DNA of 64,000 nucleotides from Erigeron canadensis (Eukaryota > Streptophyta > Magnoliopsida > Asterales > Asteraceae), in NCBI RefSeq assembly GCF_010389155.1, contig NC_057769.1, positions 32,178,735 through 32,242,734 of the forward strand, given 5' to 3'. Positions 12,338-23,084 of the stretch are shown here, piece by piece; the first letter of the stretch is position 1, and each line of letters opens with the position of its first letter. The notes beneath the pieces are model-generated. The model searched no databases, was not told the origin of the DNA, and saw only the letters and a program-made list of their open reading frames with translations. Position numbers and translations under genes: made by a program.

Positions 12338-12810
12338 GTTATCTTAAGATATTGACATTCAATTTGAGCACTCATGATTTGGGTGAGATTGAGGTGCCAA
12401 ATCACATTTATGAATCCGGACAACTAACAATCATCAAAGGTTGTCTCGCAATTGTAAATCATTATTGTTCGATTTGGGTGATGAGGGAATCCAATGACCA
12501 TACTTCTTGGTGTCGCTTTTCTTATCCGGAATTGAAAATAAGAGATTCACAAGTATTGCCCTTTACCACGGACGATAATGATTTACTGATCAAAAATTTA
12601 TGTGAGGGGATCACTCTTTATAATCTAGACACAAGGGTCCAATTAAGACTGGCGGACTTCAATGCTTCATCCACGATTATTAACACGGAAATATTTGTTG
12701 AAAGCCTTGGATTGTTAAACATAAGGACTACATATGAGGAAAACAAACCGTCTTATTGGAAGAAGATGAGGAGTCAGATCAAAAAGTTCATTTTTGGAAT
12801 GGAAACATAG
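12338..12810 (+). pseudogene. truncated F-box-associated gene copy (5' part missing)
   Basis: The frame from 12352 encodes 152 aa that align with the C-terminal 40% of the F-box gene at 13807-14925: FNLSTHDLGEIEVP, ESGQLTIIKGCLA, IWVMRE, QVLPF, ITLYNLDTRVQLR and ASSTIINTEIF all have direct counterparts. The F-box and the first half of the associated domain are absent, so it cannot bind SKP1. Similarity starts near 12338 and runs on through the 3' UTR to about 13200, showing a DNA-level segmental duplication rather than a retrocopy. Whether the remnant is transcribed is unknown. Confidence 0.75.
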
Positions 12811-13210
12811 TGGCAGTGACTATCGGTGCGAATTGTTAGCCTTTTCGTTGGTCAGGGGGTTCCTAGTTTCTCACTCATTTACCTTTTTTTTTTAGTAGCA
12901 GTGACTAGTGGTGCTATTACGCGATTGTTGTTGGTCAAAAACTTAGCTGATGTGGTAATTAATTTCTTATTTGAATGATCAAATTTAGTATTTTAAAGTT
13001 TTTCAAAGTATTGTTTGGATCTGAATTGTATGTCATATGCAACATTCAATTGAAATGTGTTACGAATAAAAGTTAATTTTCAAAAAAAAAGAATTGAAAT
13101 GTGTTACTTTTTTTCTTTTCTTTGTCGAAACAGAAACGAACAAAATAAAAATGATGGATGGTAAAGGTGATTGTAAAGGATCTGTGAATTTTAAGGCATT
13201 CCTGGAGATC
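12811..13210 (+). repeat. duplicated F-box gene 3' flank
   Basis: Matches 14940-15202 downstream of the intact F-box gene (GCAGTGACTAGTGGTG, CATATGCAACATT, GATGGATGGT in the same order). Within it the start of the 3' UTR is itself doubled: GCAGTGACTA occurs near 12814 and again near 12899. Confidence 0.7.
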
Positions 13211-13806
13211 CCCAACAAAATGTAGCTTCTTTTAGTTTTCAAAAACATCCCAAATCTGATTGGGATAAAATTTTAAGGAGTATTCACGTTTGTTTAAATG
13301 ATACTAGGTGTAGAACTAGTTACAGATGAAACGGGTCGATCTAAGAGGTTAACTGGGTTATAAACTTAGTCATGTGACATATATCGGAATATATGCAGCT
13401 GGTCTTTCGAATGTAATGTACTCGATATGGCACTAACCTAGTCACATGATCATCATATATATAACTTGACTTTGTAAATGTAAATGACTTGAGTTGTTTT
13501 TCAAATTAGACCCAATATATGGCTTTGTTAAGTTAATGACGTTAGATCTTTTGTAAGTAAATTAACTAAGAAGTCATTAACATAAATCAAGAGTATTGGG
13601 CCTTAGATGCCTATAATATTAATTAGGGCCTAACACTTAGATTAAACCCTAATAATCTGAGCCCGAAACATCCCTTAAAAGTTGAAACCCTCGATGCCAC
13701 TTCATCGGTTTTATATTCATCTGCCATTATTTTTCTTACATTATTTCAATGTTTTGAAAACTTAATTATTACTTCCGAAGAATAATAACCTAACTAGAAT
13801 TATACA
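13211..13806. other. F-box gene upstream region
   Basis: No coding sequence. Probable promoter and 5' UTR of the F-box gene; no TATA box could be singled out with confidence. Confidence 0.4.
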
Positions 13807-14925
13807 ATGCCGGATTATATGTGCGAAGAGTTGATGATCAACATCTTGTCAAGACTGCCACCCAAATCCCTACTCCGGTTTAGATCAGTCTCGAAATCAT
13901 TACGTTCTTGTATCGATAGCCCATCTTTTATCCGCTTGAGAACGCTTCGATCTTCAACAACAAAAGTCTTTATCAGACACATGTGTAATCAAGGTTTAGA
14001 TGTCGACTTCTACACTTTACATACGAAAGGTGAATTGCCATTGTGTCCACAAACCGGATACAATGACACAAAGCCAATCAAGTATAATTTTTCTTCTTCG
14101 GTTATAGTCGGTTCATGTAATGGAATTTTCTGTTTAGCTGACGATGAAAAAGACATTTATCTATGGAACCCTTCAATTAGGCGCGCGGTGAAAGTGCATG
14201 ATCTCACTTCTTGGAGTTTAAATGAACTATACGGGTTTGGTTTTGACCCAATCGTCGATGATTACAAAATTTTGAAGATCTCTTATTCCCTTAGCGGACA
14301 ATGGACTTCATCTGTTTACGCCGTTAAGACAGGTATTTGGAGTGAGATTTCTTCTACACCTACTACTACTTCATTTAGTACAGAGGTATCACGTTCGTGC
14401 TTTTTGAATGGAGCATTGCATTGGCTCGTTAAAAGGATTATACGATATGATCATATGAGCATGACTTATCTTAATATATTGACATTTGATTTGAGCACTC
14501 ATGTTTTTGGCGAGATTGAGTTGCCAAAACGCAATTGGGAATCCGGGCATTTAATAATCATAGAAGGTTGTCTGGCTGCAAGTTCTTCAAGAGATGGCAA
14601 ATGTTTGATTTGGATAATGAGAGAGTACAACTGGTCTGTCTTTTTTGTATTCGGGTTGAATGTAATTGGAAGAGATTTGCAAGTATTGCCCTTTAGCACC
14701 AACGATAAAGATTTAATGATCACAACTTTACGTGACAAGATCACAGTTTATAATCTTGACACTAGGGTCCAACAAAGAGTAGCTGCATTCAGTGCCTCTT
14801 CTACGATTATTAACGCTGAAGTATTTGCTGAAAGCCTTGAGTTGTTAAACTGGAGGAATACGTATAAGGAAAACGAACTGTCGTTTATTGGAAGAAGAAG
14901 ATCAGGAATCAGATCGAATAAGTAA
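13807..14925 (+). CDS. F-box protein with F-box-associated interaction domain
   Basis: Intronless, 372 aa. Residues 1-45 form an F-box (CEELMINILSRLPPKSLLRF, then RSVSKSLRSCIDSPSF) that in this family binds SKP1 of an SCF ubiquitin ligase. Residues about 90-330 match the FBA type 1 domain of the plant CPR30/At3g06240-like family: GSCNGIFCL, YLWNPSIRRAVKV, YGFGFDPIVDDYKILKI, VYAVKTGIWSEI, SCFLNGALHWLV and ILTFDLSTHVFGEIELP. This domain recruits the substrate, which is unknown here. The family expands fast in eudicots by tandem duplication, and a truncated copy lies 1.5 kb upstream in the same direction. Start at the only ATG before the F-box. Product class is firm; the specific function is not assignable. 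Confidence 0.9.
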   Translation: MPDYMCEELMINILSRLPPKSLLRFRSVSKSLRSCIDSPSFIRLRTLRSSTTKVFIRHMCNQGLDVDFYTLHTKGELPLCPQTGYNDTKPIKYNFSSSVIVGSCNGIFCLADDEKDIYLWNPSIRRAVKVHDLTSWSLNELYGFGFDPIVDDYKILKISYSLSGQWTSSVYAVKTGIWSEISSTPTTTSFSTEVSRSCFLNGALHWLVKRIIRYDHMSMTYLNILTFDLSTHVFGEIELPKRNWESGHLIIIEGCLAASSSRDGKCLIWIMREYNWSVFFVFGLNVIGRDLQVLPFSTNDKDLMITTLRDKITVYNLDTRVQQRVAAFSASSTIINAEVFAESLELLNWRNTYKENELSFIGRRRSGIRSNK

Positions 14926-15649
14926 ATTTTTGGAACAGAACCGTAGCAGCAGTGACTAGTGGTGGTATTATGCGATTTTTAACCTTTTCGTTGGTCAAAA
15001 ACTTTTAATTTCTGATTTGAATTGTTAAATTTAGTATTCTGAAGTTGTTCAAAGTCTTGTTTGAATCTGAAAATTACATCATATGCAACATTAAAATTGA
15101 CATGTTTTAATTTACAGTACTTTTTTTTTTCTCAAAACAGAAATAAACATAATAAAATTGATGGATGGTGCGAGGTTGTAAATGTTCTTTGAATTCAGGT
15201 GCCATGATCATGACTTGGAGGCAATTCCCCTCTGTTTGTTAATCATTTTAGCTTAAATAAAATTAATCCCTATCACATCAATCGAAACTCGTGAATAAGA
15301 ACACAATGTGAATACGAGTATCTTTTAAAGTATTTGACAGTGAATACGGATTTAACTGCGTACATCATATATACTCATATCGTCTGAACATAAAAAATAA
15401 AAATGAAAAACAAAAACAAAAAACCTCTGCATTCTTATGCAAACCAATTATCTAAAAGTTATTTGATCTTAGTGAACAAAATATGCATTCAAAGATCTTA
15501 TTAAGCAATATTCTCAGTATATTTTCACATTGTATCACAGTTATATATTCTAATAATAATAAAAGTATATGATAGTAATGTGTTTGCCGAGTTGTATATG
15601 TGTAAATATGATCATAATCTACATTGGTGGATAAAAAAATTACATAAAT
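14926..15649. other. F-box gene 3' flank and intergenic
   Basis: 3' UTR-like sequence to about 15200, paired with the flank of the truncated copy. Beyond that nothing coding; the minus frame at 15452-15703 is not convincing. Confidence 0.5.
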
Positions 15650-15985
15650 TTTTTTTGGTTTTTTAAAAGGTGAATTTCGCTGGAAACTTCGTGTCGCGAT
15701 CAATTTGAAAACAGAAGATCCGACATGCGTTGTCTTAACCGGGTCTACTATAGAGACCTCACTCGAAGTAGAAATGTTTATTTTAAATACCCGATGGGGA
15801 AAACCCCCCTAATAATACGCCTAAAGGCACGATGATTAATAAGGATAAACCCTGCTCCTTTGGACTTGAGTCTGGATATACCCAAATCAAACCTTCATAA
15901 AGGAACTTAATTCTTATGTCTTCGTCCAACACTTTAACTCAGAATCTCATGCAAGAGAATTGTCTTACAACTTTAAGGTAAACGG
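15650..15985 (-). mobile_element. SINE-like dispersed repeat (copy 1)
   Basis: Shares about 300 bases with 44620-45890: TGAATTTCGCTGGAAACTTC at the left, TACCCGATGGGGAAA in the middle, and CTTAATTC plus a TATGTC block at the right. Read on the minus strand, the right end resembles a tRNA-derived Pol III head (a decayed GAGTTCGAG-like B box near 15940) and the left end a poly-A tail (TTTTTTTTGG then TTTTTTAAAA at 15647-15668 on the plus strand). SINE assignment is inference; the dispersed repeat itself is plain. Confidence 0.5.
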
Positions 15986-16349
15986 CCGGCCCTATGACTC
16001 TACGAGAGTTGTGACGAATTTGATATTTGCTCAAGTTTAAACTGCCCGCTAACTAACTCAATGTTGACTTACAGTCAACGTTTACAAGTCAATACTACAA
16101 GATTTTCCTTGCTTTACAATATTTCAATATTATTTAATTTATTCAATATATTAATCAATATGTACGTCGTTCACACGTTAGGCACGCTTCTTTTATTTTA
16201 AAGTGATCGATATAGAAAGAACTTAATACAAGTAGCTAGAAATTAATTATATGGCTATTATTATTTAATTTCCAAAAGATTAGCTAGGTACACATATATA
16301 TTTCATCATCGATCATAATGATAATATAAATGTGATAATTATGCAATGA
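15986..16349. other. intergenic, no gene recognised
   Basis: AT-rich DNA without domains, RNA genes or obvious elements. Confidence 0.4.
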
Positions 16350-16590
16350 TGATATATATATATATATATAAAAACGATGCTATATATAGGGGTAGTGAGT
16401 ATGGGGTTGTCCCCCATCTAAGCTTAAATGGAAAACCCATCACATTTGGTTTTATAATCATAAAAATCATGAGGGACCATGTATTTAATTAAAATTCAAC
16501 AAATATTAAAATATTTGTATGTTAGGGGTTCCTCGTCTAAGCTTAGATGAGGAACAACTCCATACTCATTTTTCTCATAATATATATATA
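16350..16590. mobile_element. fold-back MITE flanked by (TA)n tracts
   Basis: Inverted arms lie at about 16396-16432 (GTGAGTATGGGGTTGT, then ATCTAAGCTTA) and 16534-16572 (TAAGCTTAGATGAGGAAC, AACTCCATACTCA). Runs of (TA)n stand at both outer sides (16350-16369 and 16580-16596). Structure resembles Micron-type elements, which insert in TA microsatellites. Confidence 0.6.
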
Positions 16591-17503
16591 TATATACTTC
16601 TTATTTTTTTATTATTTATTAAACTACGGTTAGAAGTCTTTCTATAATAGTACATATTGAAATAAATTTAAAAGTAACACATGTTTAATTAATGTAAAGA
16701 TTGGTGTTGCAGGTTTAAGATTCTCGACGGACAATATATGGCTTCACTTTAGTTGAGTCGTCGCCTAAAGCCAGCATTCCTTTCTTGACATATATTGGAT
16801 GATGATGCTCCTTATTTTATATTCAGCTCTTTCGTACCTATTTAAGTACCTATTAACAATAAAAAATTATCAGGGACAAATATATCATTCATAGTTAGAT
16901 TATAAATAGATATTAGTACAAATTTAGTTCACTTTCTACAATATTTGAGCAGTAGATTATTAAGGGTTTTTCCCATATTACGGGCCGGGCAAGATCAGAC
17001 TTTTAAATGGGACGATATAGAGCCAAGAACCAAAATCGTGACTACTCTATTAAAGATTAGTTCCAGTCTCGATCGATCTTTTGGTCGAATCAATTTCTTA
17101 AGGTTTGAATTCACTTGAACGAAACTAAGACTCGTTTTTGGGTTTAAGGATTTTTGTTCATCTCTTACTTTAACTAGCTTGCTAGCATTATCACTTATTA
17201 ATTGAATACATATATTTTATACATTACGGATGGTTATTGATCTAAGTTCATTTTACTAATTAAAAAACACCATTGTCAAACTGTTTTTGTATCCAAGTAA
17301 ATTTGATTTCGTAATATTAACATGTGAAAGTCAATACATGCAACTTGCAGATTGAAACATATCTAAATTGGGATCTAAATTTTTGCCCCAGATTACTAAA
17401 ACCATTAGCATGGTAAAACCTAAAAAGAAAAAAAAATTGAACTTCGGTTGATCCAAAGTTTTTCGATTAATTAGTAAGTAATTAACCAATTAATCAAACA
17501 TCT
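16591..17503. other. intergenic downstream of the U-box gene
   Basis: Contains the 3' flank of the minus-strand U-box gene. No other gene or element seen. Confidence 0.45.
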
Positions 17504-18748
17504 TTAATTTCTTTCACCTAAATCATATATCACACAAGGAGACTTCTTCCAAACCCTAGAATTCACCTTCAAAATCTCTCTTGCTTTCTCCTTCATCTTA
17601 CTCCCACAATCAACTTGTAACACTAACAAAAGCTTCTCCACCACCCCTACCTCCAACATTTCTTGCACAACACGCGCGTTTCCGGAATACATCGCCACCG
17701 AATACAATATCCTCACCGCCCTCTCACTTGCCACCGGCGAAACCCTAAAAATCTTCTTGGAAACGACCGCTAAACCACCTTCATGTTTCAATAAATCCGC
17801 CCTTCCTTCCGCACATTGACAAACCTCATACAATACAATCATAACCATCTCTAATACCCTCTTTTCGGTACAATCCAAAAGGGTATCAATTAACACCCTG
17901 ACTACCCCAGCCTCGGCCGCTTTGATCCTATTTCGGCCCCACGGACAAACATTTATTAGTAGTTTAAGTGTTGCTTTTGTTGCCTTTTGAGAAACTTGAT
18001 CCTTCAAGATTTGTGTTAGCTCCATGAAGAATTTAGGGTCTAGTGACGTCACTTGCATGGGCTCCGCCACCTCAAACATCGATTTTAGTAGCATAACGGC
18101 GTAAGCACGTGAATCATAACTGGTGGCGCGTTGCATCACACGCGTCAATGTTTCTACAAAATCTCCCGTCTTTCCAAATAAAGACTTGAGACCCGTTTTT
18201 GAGAGTTTAAGGTGGCAAAGAATACTTAATGCTTCATCGGCTGCGGTGACTTCCCCAGCCGGTGAAGATGACGTCATGGCATTAGTATCATTAAACATGT
18301 TGTTTAAGATGGTTGTTAGGTAATCAGTTGCTCCAACTGATTCCATCAACCGTTTATTTTTTTCGTTCTCGGAAACGATTGTTTTTAGTCTTTTTAAACT
18401 ATTCATTTGCAAATGAGGAGACTTTGATTCTTTGAGAAGTTTTATGATATCGGTCTTGGAGATCGAAGGTCGTGGAGTAGGGAACCTTTCGACTCCTAAT
18501 GAGGCATTGAGAGTGCACCAAGATTGGATTAATCGACGAAGGGTGTGGTTCGGTGTGAGGTCGATATCCACAACGACTTGTTTGGTTACGGGACAAAAAT
18601 CGTTCTTTTGAGAAAACAACCATTTTTCAATGCTATCGCGATCATATGTGATTCCCGTTGAGAGTGTTACCGGATCTCTCATGATCTCGAGTGAAATCGG
18701 ACAAATGAAAAATCTTGGAACTTCAACTTCATTTTGAAGATCACCCAT
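17504..18748 (-). CDS. U-box E3 ubiquitin ligase, PUB22/23/24 type (paralogue 1)
   Basis: Intronless, 414 aa. Residues about 9-82 are the U-box that binds E2 enzymes: PRFFICPISLEIMRDPVTLS, GITYDRDSIEKWLF, CPVTKQ and DLTPNHTLRRLIQSWC. After the linker VERFPTPRPSISK, residues about 100-400 form ARM-type helical repeats (LKLLINVCPWGRNRIKAAEA, CAEGRADLLKHEGGLAVVSK). Arabidopsis PUB22/23/24 share this exact layout and length (roughly 410-456 aa); they act in the cytosol, ubiquitinating targets such as EXO70B2, and damp pattern-triggered immunity. It is closely similar to 26794-28035 in opposite orientation, with three extra residues (TKA) in the ARM region and a shorter, different C-terminus. Which PUB it matches one-to-one cannot be told by eye. 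Confidence 0.92.
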   Translation of the reverse strand: MGDLQNEVEVPRFFICPISLEIMRDPVTLSTGITYDRDSIEKWLFSQKNDFCPVTKQVVVDIDLTPNHTLRRLIQSWCTLNASLGVERFPTPRPSISKTDIIKLLKESKSPHLQMNSLKRLKTIVSENEKNKRLMESVGATDYLTTILNNMFNDTNAMTSSSPAGEVTAADEALSILCHLKLSKTGLKSLFGKTGDFVETLTRVMQRATSYDSRAYAVMLLKSMFEVAEPMQVTSLDPKFFMELTQILKDQVSQKATKATLKLLINVCPWGRNRIKAAEAGVVRVLIDTLLDCTEKRVLEMVMIVLYEVCQCAEGRADLLKHEGGLAVVSKKIFRVSPVASERAVRILYSVAMYSGNARVVQEMLEVGVVEKLLLVLQVDCGSKMKEKAREILKVNSRVWKKSPCVIYDLGERN

Positions 18749-18877
18749 TATTGAATCAAGAATTATTTGAAGAGAATTAAACCCTTGTAAGTGAATATGA
18801 AAAAAAAAGAAGATAGAGAAGTTGAGAGCTTTTGTGATGAATTTTTGTTTGTTATGAAATGATCATGTTGTTTGATA

Positions 18878-18899
18878 CTTATATATGAATTTATATATA
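18878..18899 (-). promoter_or_regulatory. probable TATA region of U-box paralogue 1
   Basis: On the minus strand this stretch reads GTATATATAAATTCATATAT, about 130-150 bases before the start codon, a usual plant TATA distance. Confidence 0.45.
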
Positions 18900-18938
18900 C
18901 GAGTTATGTGAGGGAAAAATTGAATTTGAAAAAGGGAA

Positions 18939-18970
18939 AGTCAAAACACGTAGGAAGTTTGACTTTTCAA
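18939..18970 (-). promoter_or_regulatory. paired W-box module, U-box paralogue 1 promoter
   Basis: On the minus strand: GAAAAGTCAAA, then TACGTGTTTTGACTTT. This gives two facing W-box cores (TTGAC) around an ACGTG core, about 190-222 bases before the start codon. The same block stands 179-213 bases before paralogue 2. WRKY factors bind TTGAC; immune induction of PUB22/23 in Arabidopsis is known, its relevance here is inferred. Confidence 0.6.
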
Positions 18971-18999
18971 AGATGCATAAATGATCGATCGAGAATCTC

Positions 19000-21285
19000 A
19001 AGGAAGACAGCTTGTCACCTTCCTTTTGGTCATAATATACATGTGGGATCGATAATCCAAGTGTACGTACGTCCAAGTTGTTTGTGGAGTGCCGCAATTG
19101 TAAAGAATTGAAGAAATTAATTTGTCATAAAATGTATACTTTTGACCCATGTGGTCCAAAGCTTGTACTTTTTTAAGGAAGTGAACTTTGATATTTCCAA
19201 ACGTGGTAATTATTATTTTGCACCACCTGAATTTCTCGTGTATCGTTTGAAATGAATATTGATATCCCCTTTCCATTCTAGGATGCGTCAAAAGGATTTA
19301 GACATAACTGCATTTGTGGTGACCTATTATTACTAATTAAAAAATTAATTGGTAGCTTTACTCATTATAAAGAGCTACAAATGTTTGTTATAATATAAAA
19401 AGATGAATGACAAAACAATTATGGTGTTTAATTTGATAGAAAGGAATAAAGGATTGTTCTTTCGTGAAAGGTAGTAGCAATTATTTGTCAATTAATGTTT
19501 TGCTGGTTATATAATTAGGATATTCGTTGATCCGTAACTTATCTATTAAATTTACATCAGCAAGATCGAGTATTTTTAGAACTTCAATTTTGACTTCACT
19601 TTATGTATTGTCTTTGGTGATCAAAGAATATTGATTTACTTAATTGACAACTTTTCCTTTTTCACTGATGAATAACGATCTATCTACTTGGCATCATATT
19701 ATAAGTACCAAATTAACCAATCTGTATAGTAAAATGGAATCACTTGTTTAAAATATGTTTATCCTAATTTCATATGTTTTCTTTTGATATAATAAATTAG
19801 AGGTGATTCTATGAATGATAATTTAATGGGAGGTGACTTTTGATAAATCTACTACAGTCGTGCATTAATGGTTTGTACAATCAGCTATATATAAAACCTG
19901 TACAATGTGGTAATTTTATCGAAAATTATGGCATGAACAGCAATACTATAATTTTATAGATCGTTTCTACATTTTATTGATGACAAATCGATCAAAGTTT
20001 GTTTCCATTTTCATTTATCCCTCTTTTTATATATAATTACACATTTGATTAGTCGGTTTCGTTTTAACCAGCCAGCCGACTCGGCTAGAGGTTGAATCGG
20101 AACTTGACACCAATTCATGAGTTGAACTTGTGAATTAATTTAAAAAATCTATTATTGTCACTTGCAATGTCTTATTCTTATATAGGAGCTAGCCTTATCT
20201 ATCGCGTTGACCACCATAAATTTATCATTTGATGCGGATTCAAAAGTTTCAAACACTAGCTTGCCATGTCAAATTTATCATTCTATAACTTATTTTCATT
20301 TGTTCTAATAAGCTAGAAAAAGAATTCCATGTGGTAATGTGGAAGTAATATATGTTTATAAATTATAAAATATCCAACTTAAATATTACTTGATATTGTT
20401 ATAGCTTGTTAAGTGTGATTAGTTACACAATTTCCACCGGTTTTGATACCTCTAATTGGCAATATGGACAAAAAAAACATCAAAGGTATCATTTCTCAGC
20501 ATGTTCGTATGAGATTCGTTTCTTGATTTCTTCATCTAATTTGTAAATAACTTTTATATTAATCATGCATGAGTTTCCTTGATGCTTGAATACTATGGAT
20601 TTTAGTCATATATAAAAATAATCATCACGTACCTACCATGTAGTTGGATAAGAGTGATTATAATATTGAAATCAATTGCCTTGCAAAAAAGATAATAATA
20701 ATTAATTATAATAAAGAAATTAATTCAATTGGAATATAAATGAAGGAAGAAAAAGTATTCAGTGACGAAATGGTTCATGCATATATATGCTTAATCTGGC
20801 GGTGGCTGATTGTCTGCCAATAAACCTTTTGACCTCTCAATCTCAATAAATTAATTAGTCAAAAGTTTCATTCACCAAAAAATTGAAAAAAGTAATCAGT
20901 CAAATTAGGATACCCACAATAGTCCATGTAGATTTTACAATCATGTATAATTATTATATTCCTTATAACTTTTTTTGCCATATATGTAAATATATTACTT
21001 AATTATTCAAGTGATTAAAATGTGTTGTCTTATTATATTCGTCGTGTGTAAGACGTACTAAAACATTCCATATACTTTAATCAGATCAGTCTATTCAAGA
21101 TTGATAGGAATAGATTTTGAATAGAAATAACATTAATATATAGTGAATATATTTTCATTTCCACATTGGATTGGCTTAATTACGTACGGCGTCGGTTTTT
21201 ATTTGGTTGATCATCGAGGCCGGTTGGACTATATATGAAGAACTTAACACCGTATATAGCGCGCAATCAATGTGCATGTGGTGTT
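19000..21285. other. intergenic between the U-box paralogues
   Basis: No gene recognised in about 2.3 kb of AT-rich DNA. The open frames near 18.9-19.3 kb overlap the promoter and carry no domain. Confidence 0.45.
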
Positions 21286-21312
21286 CACTACAAGAAAAGC
21301 TAGGGACTTTCG
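21286..21312 (+). mobile_element. CACTA-type transposon terminus (remnant)
   Basis: CACTACAAGAAAAGC at 21286-21300 is the usual terminal sequence of plant En/Spm (CACTA) elements. I did not find a convincing partner end; GTAGTG near 22062 lacks the rest and a 3-base duplication. The hAT element at 21355 sits just inside it. Confidence 0.4.
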
Positions 21313-21346
21313 TATATTTTTTTAACAACAATGTTGTTTAGAACCT

Positions 21347-21354
21347 GTCCTCAC
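21347..21354 (+). repeat. target-site duplication, left
   Basis: GTCCTCAC, repeated exactly at 21818-21825 on the other side of the element. Confidence 0.85.
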
Positions 21355-21817
21355 CAATGTTTTAAAAATCGGTATTTTAATCATACCGGCGTGAAAAAAA
21401 ATTTCGGTATTACCGGTATTATCGGAATTACCGAAAATACCGGCCGGTATGACCATTTTAGTTTATTTTGTTATTATTTTAAAAAATTTGTTACAATTTG
21501 ACAAAAATAGTCAAAAATAATTATAATTCACTCCAAAATAACACCAAATAGGTATTTCATAACAAAATATAAGGTTTAAACAAATAACAAAAAGCTAACA
21601 GTAAGTATCATAAGAAAATATTTTAAAATTTTTTTTTTAAAAAATAAATTAAAATACCAGAAATACTGAAATGGTAATACCAGAAAATACCGGGAATACC
21701 GAAAATACCGGCCGGTAAGAAATAATGAAAATACCAAAAAAATACCGAGATTAAAATATCGAAGTAGCCTCAAATACCGGTAATACCGGCCGGTATATAC
21801 CGGTATTTAAAACATTG
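21355..21817. mobile_element. non-autonomous hAT-type element (463 bp) with 8-bp target duplication
   Basis: Ends CAATGTTTTAAA and TTTAAAACATTG are inverted repeats; the subterminal parts are rich in ACCGGTAT/ATACCGG, including the palindrome ACCGGCCGGT near both ends (about 21438 and 21712, 21786). An exact 8-base duplication, GTCCTCAC, flanks it. Eight-base duplications and CA..TG ends are hAT hallmarks. No transposase. A decayed relative seems to lie at 31310-31620. Confidence 0.8.
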
Positions 21818-21825
21818 GTCCTCAC

Positions 21826-22455
21826 CAATCAAAAGTGAAGGTCTACTCAAACCAAGGAAAACAGTTTCCTTTAACCAGATTTCGCTACATATGCATACAA
21901 GAAAAAACCAGACTAGAGGCCCCAACAAACTAACTTTCATATTTACCATAATAGTGTTGGCCAAGGGTGAACATGACAATCTTATACGTTTATAAAACTA
22001 TATATTTTTAGTACTATTTTTATAAATTTATTTAATTATAAGGTAATTGGCAACCCCAATGTAGTGTGATTGAAGTTTGTAGTTTACCATTACACTTTTT
22101 ATTATTGTGAAAACTGTTCGACGACGCCAAAATATTATGACTTCCCCATTGACTTTAAGTATATCATATTTACCATAATATTAATTAGTACATATATAGT
22201 TATTTACACTGACCAAAAAGCTAATTATGTAGGAGAGGATCATGAAGTCATCTCAAGTTTATCATGAGTGTTGTTGACGCATATCGACGTTGCGATTTTG
22301 CCAAATATATAGTCCATAGATCGAGCCCTTTTTATAACAATTCCAATAATAATTAAAACATCTAATTAGTTACCCAAGGACAGCGAGGTAGCTCAATTCA
22401 TTAAGCCGGTAACAGAGGAGTCATTCATCAGTTGGTGTATATATTCCACCATTAA
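21826..22455. other. intergenic, no gene recognised
   Basis: Host sequence interrupted by the hAT element continues here. GAGGTAGCTCAATTCATTAA at about 22385 looks like a tRNA-type A box but no B box or tRNA fold follows. Confidence 0.4.
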
Positions 22456-22463
22456 TTTGTTAT

Positions 22464-22642
22464 TGGAAATGATTAATTCTCCTAATCAAATAGCCTAATA
22501 ATACTTTTAATTATGAGATAATAACATGTGGAAAAATCAGGGGCAAGATTAGGATAAAGAATTAGTGGATACCACATGTCACTTTCTTAATGTGTTAGGA
22601 GGATTATTAGGGTATTTGGTTAAGAGGATTTATCATTTTCCT
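22464..22642. mobile_element. 179-bp MITE with about 38-bp inverted ends
   Basis: The left end (GGAAATGATTAATTCTCC, then TAATCAAATAGCCTAATAAT) pairs with the right end (ATTATTAGGGTATTTGGTTA to TATCATTTTCC). TTTGTTAT lies immediately outside both ends (22456-22463, 22643-22650) as an 8-base target duplication. Related sequence in reverse orientation follows at about 22929-23084. Confidence 0.7.
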
Positions 22643-22649
22643 TTTGTTA

Positions 22650-22915
22650 TCTATACTTCTATACTACTATATCAAAATTATACTCCTATGTTGAAAAATT
22701 TACAATTTTGGAACATGCAAAATTACCATTTTACCCTTAACTAATTAACCTATACAATCATTTCATAATCTTTTAAAAGATATTCACATTTCTAAAAATC
22801 AAATATCTTTGAATCAATTACCTACACCCCTTGACGCCGACACCATCACCATCCGTCAACTACACCACATTGCAACTAATGTCATTACCGCCACATTGCT
22901 CGGGTATCATGCTCG
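22650..22915 (+). mobile_element. short Helitron-like element (copy B)
   Basis: Starts A|TCTATACTTCTATACTAC, carries CCTATGTTGAAAAATTTACA, and ends CGGGTATCATGCTCG, aligning with copies at 2481 and 43828. The terminal CTCG is one base off the CTAG consensus. Its first base abuts the target duplication of the preceding MITE. Confidence 0.5.
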
Positions 22916-22928
22916 TTAAATTTAAAAG

Positions 22929-23084
22929 ATATCAACCTAATAATCAACCTAATTCCTTTATCACTTAACATGTGTAATCCACTTATTCTCTCTCCAAATC
23001 TCTTCCTTTGATTATGCCAAATGTCATTATCATGTTATTAGGTTAATCATTAGGTTGATCTATTAGGTTGATTAATCATTTTTC
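22929..23084. mobile_element. second MITE of the 22464 family, inverted
   Basis: ATCAACCTAATAATCAACCT at the left pairs with AGGTTGATCTATTAGGTTGA at the right. Its interior ACATGTGTAATCCACTTATT matches the reverse complement of the interior of the 22464 element. No clear target duplication. A third, half-length relative lies near 41835-41930. Confidence 0.6.

Noticed and set aside
22061..22066. GTAGTG as the right end of the CACTA element starting at 21286
   Set aside because: Only the terminal six bases agree, and the flanking triplets do not match.
22385..22420. tRNA gene
   Set aside because: An A-box-like stretch only; no B box and no cloverleaf.
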